This document shows positions 1 through 12,057 of a stretch of 29,901 nucleotides of DNA, piece by piece (the first letter of the stretch is position 1; the number at the start of each line of letters is the position of its first letter). The notes under the pieces are model-generated. The model saw only the letters and a list, made by a program, of their open reading frames with translations. It was not told the origin of the DNA and made no database searches. Origin of the DNA: Ministeria vibrans ATCC 50519 (Eukaryota; Opisthokonta; Filasterea); NCBI GenBank assembly GCA_943704425.1, contig CALSCP010000519.1, positions 1 through 29,901 of the forward strand. The letters are read 5' to 3'. The translations under genes and the position numbers were made by a program.

Positions 1-325
1 GGGGGGGGCGAAAGAACGACGAACACACAAGCACAGGCGTCGATTTCCTGCCGATTGGTATCACAGACGGGGGAAGCTAGTCTGAAGGAAGCAAGCCGGC
101 GGGCACATATCGCGCCCGTTGGGGCAAAGGAGGGGGCGCATATGCGATTGGGGTGAACGTGAAGAGTGTTCGTTTTTGACAGGTCAAAGTGCCAATCACT
201 CCAATCGCGCGGAGCTTCGGGAGAAAGCATCAGACACAGACGATTGGACGCAGTGCTAAGGGTTGAGGTGGACAGGCGAGAAGGGCCGGCGGCGGACACG
301 GAAGACGAAGCGAAAGGACGAATGA

Positions 326-594
326 TTATACCTCAAACACAATGTAGGTTGCCAGCTTGTATCTTTCAAAGAGCGGTACTGCCTGCAACACAATCGCGTC
401 AACACCCCGGCAAAATAGGCATACAGAGAGGGGGAGGGGGCGTGAAAGCAAGCGTTAGCAACACTTCACAACCTGTCATAAGTATAAATTGTTACCCGAA
501 ACACAATCCGTTTCAGAAACTCGAAGGCTTCATCGGCGTTGGCGCGGGACTCGTCCACGCTCAAGACGCGCACGTGATGCGAGGAAGTACGCAT
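326..594 (-). CDS. Unidentified protein, two exons at the left edge (partial or very small)
   Basis: Exon 592/594 down to 496 gives 33 codons starting at an ATG. The intron 495-383 has a GT start and a CAG end. The second exon is 382-332 (17 codons). The join keeps phase 0. The protein begins MRTSSHHVRVLSVDESRA and contains FLKRIVFR followed by PLFERYKLATYIVFE. The second exon either ends in a donor (GTATAA at 331) or reads through to a TAA at 328-326. A further exon from 47 to 1 after an acceptor at 49-48 is possible. A CAG acceptor-like site at 610-608 means the ATG may not be the true start. I do not recognise the family. The order V-L-x-V, an EA-x3-L helix and an F-x2-YK-x2-TY stretch faintly recalls the N-terminus of autophagy protein ATG101, but this is too weak to assign. 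It is head-to-head with the exportin-7 gene. Confidence 0.4.
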
Positions 595-936
595 AAACAA
601 GAGTAGACTGAAATTTCCTGACTCTTATCTGTTTTTCATTTTTGGTTTAGAAATTTGATCAATCTTGTAACTATCCTGCGTGGCCCGTCGCTTTCTTGCC
701 CTGCGAACCAAATTCTTGTTCCCTTCTTGAATCTTGAGCATCACTCTGAATCGCGTAGGAAAAGCATTCCGCCCTTCTCTCTCTCCTCTTGCGCTCTCTC
801 TTCCTCCGTCCTTCCTCTCCTCCCTGGAATTGGATCATCCCGCGTTGGCCCCCTGCTGCCTCGTGCTAACCAGCCTCCGTGCGCTCGCAGGCATTCTCCG
901 CTGGCGTCCTGAGACACGGGCGCGCACTTGCCGACG
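595..936. promoter_or_regulatory. Probable shared upstream region of two divergent genes
   Basis: These 342 bp lie between the ATG of the unidentified minus-strand gene and the ATG of exportin-7. The stretch 770-830 is a CT-rich pyrimidine tract (on the plus strand) typical of a 5' leader. No convincing TATA box is seen. A CAG at about 890 could be the acceptor of an intron in the exportin-7 5' UTR. Promoter function is inferred only from the divergent layout. Confidence 0.35.
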
Positions 937-3900
937 ATGAATGCTGACAGTCTGCGCGAATTTGAATGTTTCTGTTCCCACTTGTACGAAACACCGGACC
1001 CTGCGGAGCGCCAGCAGGCCGAACAGGCATTGGTCATGTTTGGAGACTCGCCCAATTGCCTGAACGATTGCGAGTACATCGTCTCAAACACACAGGTGAA
1101 GAAAAAAAAAAAAGAAGAAAAAAGAAGAAACAGAAACATCCGTTTTTTAATATTATTATTGTCTGAAACATCTGCAATGTCTAGGTTGCGTACGCACAGA
1201 TGCTTGCCGCCAACGCCATCACGCGGCACCTCCGGAAACACTACGGGTCGCTGACAGCCGAGCGTCTGCTGCACTTGCGTGATTTCGGGCTGCGATTCCT
1301 TGCTGTGCACCCCCAAAGCGAGTCGTATGTGCTCTCAGCCTTTGTCAACGTACGCCAAGGGACCAACACACACACACAACCCGCAAACTCCACACTGACA
1401 CACACTAAGCACACATACATACACTAATCACACATACATACACTAAGCACACTTTACACACAAAGGACACACACTCTCATCACACGCACGCATGAAGCTT
1501 TTACACACACACACACACACACACACATTTACGTATTAACCACACACACGACCCCCATGGGCCTTCATGACTCTGTCTTACTTCCGCTCTCGCCTTTGTT
1601 TTTCCTTCTATTAACAGATGGTCTCACGCTCGGTCAAGCTGGGCTGGTACGCAAGCGCACGCGACGCACAGTCTCTTGAGACTAATATATTCCTGGACAC
1701 TCCGACACGCGGTCGCGAGTTTCTCAGCGAATCTCCCAGCCATCAACTTATTGGAGCGCGTCTTCTTGCCGAAATCGTTCTCGGTACGTGAGAGTCAATC
1801 ATATTAAAGAATAACAACGCTTTTGACATTGTCATTTTTTGTTTTTTTTTTTCGTAGAGATGAATACGCCTGAGACACCACTGACACGCCACCGCAAAGT
1901 CTCTGCGGTGTTTCGCGAGAAGAACCTGCGAGATATTTTTGAGTGTGTCCTTACACATCTGGGCAATTTGTACCGTACTGGCCAGTGCGTCTCGAACAAA
2001 CTGGTTCCCGAGCTGCTGCGCGCCGCCTTTGAGTGCCTCCACTTCGATTTTATCGGCACCTCCACCGACGACACCGCCGACGACGTCGGCTCAGTGCACA
2101 TTCCCAATTCGTGGCTGTCCATGTTCAATGTGCCCACCACTCTCGAGCTCTTCTTTGGTCTATACGCCTCGCTGCCCCCGCCTGCCTCCGTGTCTGCCAT
2201 GGAGTGCCTAGTCTTCCTTTCCGCTGTGCGTCGCTCTCTCTTCCAGGCCGAGGAGCGCACCAACCACCTCGAGTGGCTCATGCTAGGCATCCGCAACATT
2301 CTCGAGACCGAGCCGGGTCTCGACGATCAAGCCAATTACCATCAGGTATAGACAAGGAAAATGAGTTGAATTCTCAAACTTTCTTTTTCTTCTTCTTTTC
2401 CTTTTAATTGTGTAGTTTTGTCGACTGGTTGCGCGCGTGAAAACAAACTACCAGCTGTCTGAAATCTGTGCCGTGAACAACTACCCACGCATCATCGAGC
2501 TTCTCACTGCTTTCACTTGCAAGTCTCTGTCGTCGTGGCACTGGTCGCCGCGCAGCATCCATTACCTGTTGAGCCTGTGGCAAAAGCTTGTCAACAGCAT
2601 GCCCTATGCCAAAGCCACGAACCCACATCTACTTGAAGAGTACTCGCCGCGCATCGCTGAGGCATACATACGCTGTCACCTGGACGCTATCCCGGCCATT
2701 GTTCAGGAAGGTCTCATTGACGATCCCCTCGACGACCTCGACGCCTTTTATGTCCAGCTCGATCAGTTTGCTATCATTGCGCGCTGTCAGTACGAATCCA
2801 CCTGTCGCTATCTTGTCGATCTCTTTGAGCAACATGGTCAAGAGTATCAAAACAGGTATAATTATCGATATTATTACTATCACATTTCTTTTGCCTGACA
2901 TTTCTGTCTTTTTTTTTTTCTTTTTTTTCTTGCATCTTAAGTGTCATGGCAGGCTACGGTGTTGACCTCACGCTGATGGAGACGACTCTTGCCTGGCTAG
3001 TTTACTTTGCCTCGGCGGTCATTGGCGCGCGTCATAACATGCCCAGTTCGGCAGCGGACACGTCGGACCTCATGGACGGCGAGCTGTCCGTGCGCATTCT
3101 GCGCATCATGGACATTGTCAATAACCGTGACCCGACGCTAGGCTCCGAACGTATCGAAACTGCCATCATCTACTTCTTTGTGCAGTTTCGTCGCATCTAC
3201 GTCGGCGACTCCGTCCAAAAGGCCACCAAAGTCTACCAGCCACTGACCGAGGCACTCGGCATCAAAGATCAGCCTCAAGTACCAACTCGCGTTCTCGCAT
3301 GATCGCGCTGATTGTGCGTCTTGTCTTTATTAGGTACTGGAAGTGATGATACAAAAGATCATTTTGAACCTCAAGTGCTGGCTTAACAACTCTGTTGTCA
3401 TTGAGAAGACACTCGAGGTACAACGATACTCCGTATACATCATCTGGTCACTTAAATTTTTTGTGTAGTTTTTCACACAGCTGACACACGGGTATGGAAG
3501 CGTACGGCAGATGGCAAAGCTGAACGTGTGTCAGATGCTGATGTACAATCACACGTCGCCCGAGTTTCGCTTCCTCGACACCGTCTCGAGCACACGACTG
3601 CGCACCAGCTTTTACGCGTCCATTTCGCGACTGTACGTTGTAGTGGACGAGTCCATGGACGAGTTTGATCAATTTCTCGTGCCGTTTGATGGTGTCTTCA
3701 ATGAGCTTCAGGTGGCGCTGCAGTCGCCGTCGTGTGACCAGCGCTGTCGTATGGCCATTGTGGGACTGGCACGCGACTTGCGTGGTGTTGCCTCGTCGCT
3801 CAACAAGAAGAGCACCTTCATGCCCATGTTCAAGTGGCTCTACCCCGAGCGCATGTCTGTCCTGCTGCGCAGCCTGCAAATCTCGCAGGGCGATGCCGAA

Positions 3901-4787
3901 ATGACCAATGTGCTACTCAAACTCTGGTGTGAAATTGTGCAAAATCGCTCAAAACGTCTCGAGTTTGACCTGTCTTCAGCCGATGGTATTCTGCTCTTCC
4001 GCGAGACGAGCAAGGTGGTTGTGACATACGGCCAGCTGGTGTCACAAATGGGTGTGATTCCTCCCGGCGACGTTTACCGCGTCAAGTACAAGGGCATTGC
4101 TACGTGCTTCAACATCCTGCGGCACTCCGTCAACGGTGGGTATGTCAACTTTGGCGTTTTCCGCCTCTACAACGACCCTGCCCTTGATGATGCCCTCGCC
4201 ACCTTCTTGGCCCTTGTTAACTCTGTGCCACTTGAAGACATCATGGTAATGAGAGTAGATGACGGCACACGATGATGCCAGCCTCATTGTTTGTTTGTTT
4301 GTTTGTTTGTTTTTTTAAACAAAATCTGTTCTGCTTGTATGTCCCTTTAGAACTACCCTAAACTGGCTTCGGCGTACTTTTCATTCCTTGAAGTGTTTAC
4401 ACAGTCGCATATGCAGCATCTGACGTCTCTGGACCGTCTGTCGTTCCAGGCGTTGCTGCGGTCCATGACGGAAGGGGTCAAGTCAACGAATGTCGCACTG
4501 CGCAGTCAGGCGTGTGCCTCACTCGACCACGTCCTCAAGTTCCACTGTGAAATAATGCTGAAGCCAAGTAAGGAAAAAAAAAAAATAGTGGGGACACACT
4601 GACGCGATGGGAATTGGCGTTTTCAGCTGGCAAGGTGCCGCAATTTTCGGCGCTTCTGCAAGAATGTGGGCAGCCCATCTTGCAGGATCTGCTGTCGTCC
4701 ATGCTGCACACCATCATCTTTGAAGACTGTCAGAACACCTGGTCCATGTCACGTCCCATGCTCTCACTCGTGCTCATTAACGAAGAG
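937..4787 (+). CDS. XPO7: Exportin-7 (RanBP16-like), lacking its C-terminal end
   Basis: A nuclear transport receptor of the importin-beta superfamily that carries cargo through nuclear pores with Ran-GTP. Ten exons join in frame: 937-1095, 1185-1349, 1618-1783, 1858-2345, 2416-2855, 2942-3278, 3334-3417, 3469-4245, 4351-4567 and 4627-4787. They give 998 residues, against about 1087 in the human protein. All introns are GT-AG and 51-268 bp long. Family-typical stretches run in order: the N-terminal [34 protein letters not shown]-like [32 protein letters not shown]-like [21 protein letters not shown], and [15 protein letters not shown] near the end. Reading stops at LVLINEE, where the family continues for about 75-90 more residues. 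The next intron runs into a long (TC)n array, and no convincing terminal exon follows. The start at 937 was chosen because the upstream in-frame TTG at 928 is not an ATG. The C-terminal loss is probably an assembly fault. Confidence 0.93.
1363..1545. repeat. CA-rich simple repeat in exportin-7 intron 2
   Basis: The 268-bp intron 1350-1617 is filled with CACA and ACATACA units, including a clean (CA)n run at about 1503-1527. The intron still has a normal donor (GTACGC) and a pyrimidine-rich acceptor ending ACAG at 1617. Confidence 0.85.
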
Positions 4788-4800
4788 GTATTCAGCAAAC

Positions 4801-4985
<185 letters not shown>

Positions 4986-5012
4986 CTCCCTCCTCTCTCG
5001 CTCGCTACTTAC

Positions 5013-5534
5013 CAGTGCCTCCCGCACATCAAGCATGTGTATGTCGGAGCGACCGGCCGACGCCGCAAAGCGCTTGGCTGTAATGCATATTTCAAGGAGA
5101 TACCGTTCTGAGACGTCAGTGAACTAGGAAGACCAGAGGAGCGCGTTAGAGCCAGAAGGTGGTAGCGCGCCCAATACAACCCAACTCCAGGACGGCGGTG
5201 GGGCAGGGCGCGTGGCGGGAAGGCTACAGTGCGAGTGCAAAGCCCCGTACCATTTCCAGTGCGCCTTCGCCGACGCCCGAGAAGCCTTTTCTTAAGCATT
5301 CGCCCACCACGGCTCGACGCATCGCATCGTGGATCTGTCTGGTTGGAAGGGATGCGGGTGGCATCATCCGCAGCTCTTTGGATGTCGGAGGAGGAGGAGA
5401 CGACAAAGCGAGCTCGATTCTGAAACAACACACAACGTATTACAGACGACAGAGCAACCAACGGAAGCGACCGCGCGGAACCTATACCTCGGTGCGGGTG
5501 CCCTTGGCATATCGTCGACCATCTGTTCAACCAT
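5013..5534 (-). CDS. TAF3/TAF8-type histone-fold (Bromo_TP) protein, 3' end missing
   Basis: Three exons on the minus strand, 5534-5488, 5419-5251 and 5123-5013, join in phase across two GT-AG introns (68 and 127 bp) to give 109 residues. An unstructured start ([16 protein letters not shown], then a PPPP run) leads into a histone fold at about residues 45-109. The fold contains [46 protein letters not shown] and LDVREAL. The pattern of L-TDV-x3-YL and R-[ST]-D-x3-LDV-x2-A is that of the bromodomain-associated histone fold in TFIID subunits TAF3 and TAF8 and in SAGA subunit Spt7/SUPT7L. Such proteins pair with TAF10-like partners in transcription complexes. After LDVREAL comes a good donor (GTAAGT at 5012), then the (GA)n array, and then exportin-7 on the opposite strand, so the C-terminal part is absent. 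I cannot decide between TAF8, TAF3 and Spt7 relatives. Confidence 0.75.
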
Positions 5535-6157
5535 CTTTTTCACAATGAAAAAAAATGAGTGTGAAATGAGTAAATCAGTAAAATATATTCTAATCAAAAA
5601 TCTTGTTATTATGGCATTCTTCTTTTTGTTGTTATTATGGCGATTACCTCACTGGAAAGCGATTGTACTTGTGCTAGTTTTGTAGATCTGGTGACTGTAT
5701 CATGATTAAATGGGTTGTACTCTTCTTCTTCTTGTTATTATTACGTATTGATTCTGAGTCGAGCATATATACTGCCTGTAGAATGTAGCAATATGCAGGT
5801 TTCAAGTTGGAACGAATTCATTTCTATAAATTGGAAATGTCTTCTTCTTCTACATTTCTTTCACGAAAATGGACCCAAAATATTTAATATTTGGAGAAAC
5901 AAACTAAAACTGTGAACTGCGAATAGGAAGAAGAAAGTGAAAAGTTTCAGGAGATGAAAATTATTAATACACGTTACAATGAAGAGTAAGACAATGTCAC
6001 AATGCTTTTGCCATAGGCTACTAAGGATAGCCCCAAGATTCAAGAAGAATGCCGAACGTTTTTCCAATATTAAATAGGAATAATTAATAAAGTTTACATT
6101 AGTGTGCACAATAATACAATTTTTTATCATTGTTATGATACAAATTTACAAAACAAA
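5535..6157. other. AT-rich intergenic region
   Basis: This stretch is much richer in A and T than the flanking genes. It lies upstream of the histone-fold gene and downstream of the otopetrin-like gene, both on the minus strand. It has several T and TTC runs and no ORF with recognisable similarity. It should hold the histone-fold gene's promoter and the 3' UTR of the otopetrin-like gene. No tRNA or other structured RNA is evident by eye. Confidence 0.6.
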
Positions 6158-7765
6158 TCAACAAAGAGTAGCATAGGCGTCAAGGGCATCCTCGGCATTG
6201 CGAGCGCGCGCCTCGGCAGCCTCAAGACGGGCCTGAAGCACCGCCTGAGGCAATATGCAGTGATCGTGCTGGTGGACGTGAGCCAGCTGCTCGAGAAGGT
6301 ACTCGGCGACGAGCACACGGTACTCGATGGTGGTCCAAAAAAGCGCCGAGGCAGCGACACTCACGTCGTCACTCTCTTCAATGCGCGCTGGAAGCAACTC
6401 GCGGATTTCGACGGAGATGGAAATGACAATGAGTGAGACGTTGAATGCGACGAGAATGTGAAGCATAAAGGGAAAAGCATAGCGTGTGTGAAAGCAACTG
6501 AGATCCATAGTGACAAGCAACACAGACTGGAGCACGACAAAGACCATGATAGGCACGGCAAGGAGCAGGGCAGCCGTCTGCTTTCTCGGATACTCATGTT
6601 CACGGTGCAGTGTCTCCTGCAGGGACAGCGCGTCTGCCACAACCGAGATGGCACCCAGGATGCCCACGAGCGAGCGGGTGAGCAGTTGACTGGGCGCACG
6701 CGAGGACGAAGGACGGAGCCAAAAAAACACGTCGGGAGCCTGGCGATTGCGCCAGGAAATGGTGCACATGACGACGCTCATGCACGTTGTGATGGCCAAC
6801 ACCAGTGAACTGGCCGTCGTGTCCGTATCAAAGATATTGGCGTCGGCCCACGCAATCGTCACCATGACAGCAATAATCATGAGCGACGTGTACATGGGCA
6901 TCCAGCGCAGTCGGTGGTGGCGATCGCGTCGCTCTCGAGGAGGAGGGGAGGCGGCGGACGAATGCACCACATTGCCCGACTTATCCATGTCGCTTAGGAC
7001 TATTTTCAATTTGGAGGGACGCGGCTGAAGCAACAAAGACATGTCCTTGACGGTGAGTCCTCGACGGTGCGCAACAAACATGGTGAAGACGGTTGTTCCA
7101 GCGGTGATGGCCACATTGAAATGGTACATCACCGACGCGGGTATGACAATCGCCGCTATGACAAGCTCAAGGTCCTCGCCCTGTCGCTGAATCAGGGCAT
7201 GCAGACTGCAGCGGTCAATTACGGGCCAGATGACAAGCACGAAGACGTTGCCCGTCGCATAGATGAGCGACGAGAGTGCGTAAGCAAAGGTCGGACATTT
7301 CAGTCCGTCGTAGAACACCAAAGTCTGCAGAGCGACAAATAGCATTTGGATGGCGGTCGAAGTCATCACAGTGATGCTGACTGCCCATTGGGTGGAGCTG
7401 AGCGGACTTCGTTCGGCGTGCGTCGCGTACGAGATGTCGCTGCTCAGGCTGATCCCCAGCGCAGTGAGTGCCAGCACGCCCAGCACAATATTCTTCTTTT
7501 CGCTCGCTTCGTCTTCTTCGGGAGGCGACAGCGTCAACGTGGCCAGGCCCAGAATGACAATGACGCAGATCTGTGCGACGGCAGACGTGATTTGGTATCG
7601 CCCAGCAAGCGGATCAAAGTGTGCTGTGGTGTTGAATGGAGAGATCACTGCACACTCTCCATCACTCCCTTCGCTCCCACCACCACCAGCACCCAGGCCA
7701 AAGAAGATACACATGATCAGGGTGCCAACAAAGACCAGCACCGGTTGGGCCACATTGCGCAGCAT
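6158..7765 (-). CDS. Otopetrin-like multi-pass membrane protein, intronless
   Basis: A single open frame of 535 residues. The start is the ATG at 7765-7763 (the upstream GTG codons are not starts); the stop is TGA at 6160-6158. Hydrophobic segments lie at about residues 5-24, 60-80, 92-110, 127-150, 160-183, 200-230, 290-308, 318-338, 362-380, 397-420, 433-452 and 475-490. This makes two halves of six with a charged, basic loop at about 240-290 between them. Otopetrin hallmarks are visible: a TM4 with FVALQTLVFYD, a TM5 with TGN-x7-WPVID, and a TM11 with FNVSLIVISISVEIRE, which matches the family's N-x2-LW-x4-E pattern. Otopetrins are proton channels, but channel function is inferred here. 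The N-terminal segment could instead be a signal anchor. The C-terminus (about 500-530) is an Ala/Glu-rich helix. The family call rests on remembered patterns only. Confidence 0.6.
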   Translation of the reverse strand: MLRNVAQPVLVFVGTLIMCIFFGLGAGGGGSEGSDGECAVISPFNTTAHFDPLAGRYQITSAVAQICVIVILGLATLTLSPPEEDEASEKKNIVLGVLALTALGISLSSDISYATHAERSPLSSTQWAVSITVMTSTAIQMLFVALQTLVFYDGLKCPTFAYALSSLIYATGNVFVLVIWPVIDRCSLHALIQRQGEDLELVIAAIVIPASVMYHFNVAITAGTTVFTMFVAHRRGLTVKDMSLLLQPRPSKLKIVLSDMDKSGNVVHSSAASPPPRERRDRHHRLRWMPMYTSLMIIAVMVTIAWADANIFDTDTTASSLVLAITTCMSVVMCTISWRNRQAPDVFFWLRPSSSRAPSQLLTRSLVGILGAISVVADALSLQETLHREHEYPRKQTAALLLAVPIMVFVVLQSVLLVTMDLSCFHTRYAFPFMLHILVAFNVSLIVISISVEIRELLPARIEESDDVSVAASALFWTTIEYRVLVAEYLLEQLAHVHQHDHCILPQAVLQARLEAAEARARNAEDALDAYATLC

Positions 7766-7952
7766 CACACACACAAAAACTGTGTAAATTTGATTATTTG
7801 ATTGCTGGAAAGTGTGTGCACAAATAATGTGGTGGTGCCATAATAAATATTAGAGTGGGACAAGCTGAAGGGAACTTCGCTTGGGCGCAGAACTAACTTG
7901 CCTGGCACCCCCCATCCATATCCACATACCGGCTCCCATCACCACGATCAAA

Positions 7953-8211
7953 GGTCATCCTGGTCACGCTGACGCTGGAGCGCGACACAACAGCGATGCA
8001 CTGCCCTTATACGTATATAGTATCCGCGATCGCAGAGAACACAGATGGCGCCACCGACGCCGTTACCGCGCGGCTCCTCGGCCAGAAACTTTTTCAAGGC
8101 CTGCCCCTAGCCTTTATTCTCAACAATCCTGAGTGTGAAGATGCGTCTATGGCCTATTCGAGGTTCATTTTGCCTGGGGAGAAGTTTGATTTAGTTTCAT
8201 TGCACAATTGA
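7953..8211 (+). CDS. Possible proteasome assembly chaperone 4 (PSMG4)-like C-terminal exon
   Basis: An open frame from an AAAG acceptor-like site at about 7952 to TGA at 8209-8211 encodes about 85 residues, or 71 if it begins at the ATG at 7996. The stretch AMHCPYTYI, then TDGATDAVTARLLGQK, then LAFILNNPE follows the order of PSMG4: AM-C-x2-Y-x2-I, D-x2-[ST]-x3-A-x-RL-x2-K and V-x-[YF]-NL. PSMG4 helps assemble the 20S proteasome alpha ring. No first exon carrying the N-terminal half was found in the 190 bp upstream, so this could be a gene with an unseen start, a remnant or a chance ORF. Its stop lies 1 bp from the HPPD stop on the other strand. Confidence 0.35.
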
Positions 8212-8212
8212 G

Positions 8213-9944
<1,732 letters not shown>

Positions 9945-10267
9945 GCTTAGTGTAGATCAAGTAGTAGGAGGTTTGTGTCGGCAAACTTTGGCGATAGAAA
10001 ATGGTGTGAAATGTGAAATGTGAATTGTGAAATGTCAAATGTGGATTGTGAAATGTGATTATGTGAATTGAAGTCAACAAATGAAAAGACACTTTTAGGA
10101 AGAAGAATTTAATTCTACAATGAAGTCTACTACAATGCTGAACGCTTTCGCCATAGTTCAATAAAGTTTATAGACTATTGACTAATCCCAAAAAGATGGA
10201 AAGCAATAAAATTATTCTCTATTATGTCTTAGAAGCAACCCCTTTATTTATTATTATTAAATTTTTA
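9945..10267. other. Upstream region of HPPD with short GTGAAAT tandem units
   Basis: These 323 bp separate the HPPD start from the stop of the AT-hook gene, both on the minus strand. At about 10000-10072 the motif (A)ATGTGAA recurs roughly every 9-10 bp with small changes, so it is a short degenerate tandem repeat or a cluster of binding sites. At 10243-10248 TTTATT gives AATAAA on the minus strand, about 20 bp beyond the stop of the AT-hook gene, and is a plausible polyadenylation signal. Confidence 0.5.
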
Positions 10268-12022
10268 TTACTCTGACATATACATCGCCTCGGCAGCCAC
10301 CACAGCCTGTACAGCCGCCTCAATCGTTGACGGCGGCGCATCAGCGTTCATAGTGGGTGCATTACAGTCACTCGAAGGCACGACAACCATTGGCGCGACT
10401 GCCGTTGTTGTCGTTGCTGCTGTTGTTGATGGTGTTGGTGCTGCTGTTGTTGACGGTGATGCCGCTTCAGTTGCAGCTTGAGTGTGATCCGATTCCTGAG
10501 CACGAGGGGCACGCGTCGTGGGATGCACAGGGACACTGGCAGCGTCGCGTAGTCGATCCGCCAGCGGCGCTCCCAGCGACTCACGCACACGATCTGCGTC
10601 AATGGGAGGCTTTGTCGAGGCAGCGCTCCCACGCTTTCGGCGGTCGTCGACTGTCTTCTGCACACTCACCACAAGCGCCACGGTCTTGGCCAACTCGCCA
10701 CACACCGCACGACGATTCTCCGCCAGCACACTCCCTCGCTTGCGCATCTCGTCCACACTCCGCACCATAGCCCGAATCTGCTTCTGTGTCTCAATCTCGC
10801 GGAGGCGCAGCTGCTTCAGCTCACGGTCAATTGACTCCAGCTCACGCGACGCCTGAAGTGCGCGCGGCACAGCATCACGCGATGTTTCACTCGGAAGTAC
10901 CACATCACCGCCAGGCGCAAGTACCACTTGAGTTGCGTCGAAATCGTCTCGAGACGTCGCGGACACAACCTTGGGCGCCTCCGCCTTGATTCCCTCCTCG
11001 GCCTTCTTCGTCGGCGCTGCTGTTACCGACCCCACAGATGCAACAGCAACCTCCGCGGCAGCAACAGCAGCAGCAGCAACAGCAGCAGTAGTAGTAGTAA
11101 CATCATTGCGATGTACCGTAATGGCACCCGACGGCAGAGTGCCCAGCACCGACTGCGCCATCATGTCGCCCGTCAACTTCATTCGCTTGTTCGTCTGGTC
11201 CGTCAACATCTGCCCACTCTCCGTATACGCTGATCGCTTTTCACCCTTTTTGCGCTCAAACCCTCGTCCTCGTGCACACACCTCATCCTCTGGCGGTGTC
11301 TCGACCTCCGCCGGTGCCATCGCTTGCGTTGTGGCTGCTTCGCTTGTCCCTTCTCCTTGAACCTCCTCCTCCTCCTTTTTTTCCTCCTTCTCCTTCTCCT
11401 TCTCCGGCAGCGCCGATCCTCTACCCCCTCGCTCTGGCTCCATTGTTGCGTCTGTGCGAATGCTGCTCACCACTTTCCTTGGCCTACCCACCCCACGCTT
11501 ACGCACAACAGCGCCATTTTGCACGCCCGTGTTGGACGCTGTTGCGTTGTTGCCCTTCCCTTCGTTCACGCCTCCCGCTTGCTGTTCGACTGCCTCTGTC
11601 GACGCCTGTTTCGTTGGTGACGGCGATTCACCTGGTACACGTCTTCTTGTGGTACGGACATTATCATCTACAAACCCAAGCACACAAATAAATAAACGAG
11701 TAAAACTGAAACACAATGCATGTACCGGCCACTGACGAGGACACATCGGTCGCCAGCGATATCCGCGGAATCGGTTTGGTGACCACATTCCAACTACAAG
11801 TACACTCGTCGAGGTGTGCCGCAAGCAACGATGCGAGCGGGGTGGAAAACTTGGAGTCCCATTCGCCAACAGTGCACGTCTCAGTGGTGTGCGGAAACAA
11901 ATGAAGTGTAATCGTCGTTGAGTCCTTGTTGCGCGGTCCATCGTACTCCAAATGTGTTACAAACCGCTCAAGCTACGCATCAAGTCAAACACGTCGTTAA
12001 AAAAAACAAAAAAAAAACAACA

Positions 12023-12057
<35 letters not shown>

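Noticed and set aside
741-1316. Long minus-strand ORF of 191 codons
   Set aside because: It is antisense to exportin-7 exons 1-2 and runs through the A-rich intron, giving a Phe run. It has no family resemblance.
5016-5127. Terminal exon for exportin-7 (5016-5111 or 5050-5127) after the (TC)n array
   Set aside because: Both frames are open to a stop, but neither resembles the conserved exportin-7 C-terminus. The same bases on the minus strand encode a well-matched histone-fold exon.
5535-6157. Missing exons of exportin-7, or an RNA gene, in the AT-rich gap
   Set aside because: No frame resembles the exportin-7 end, and no tRNA-like cloverleaf or promoter boxes were seen by eye.
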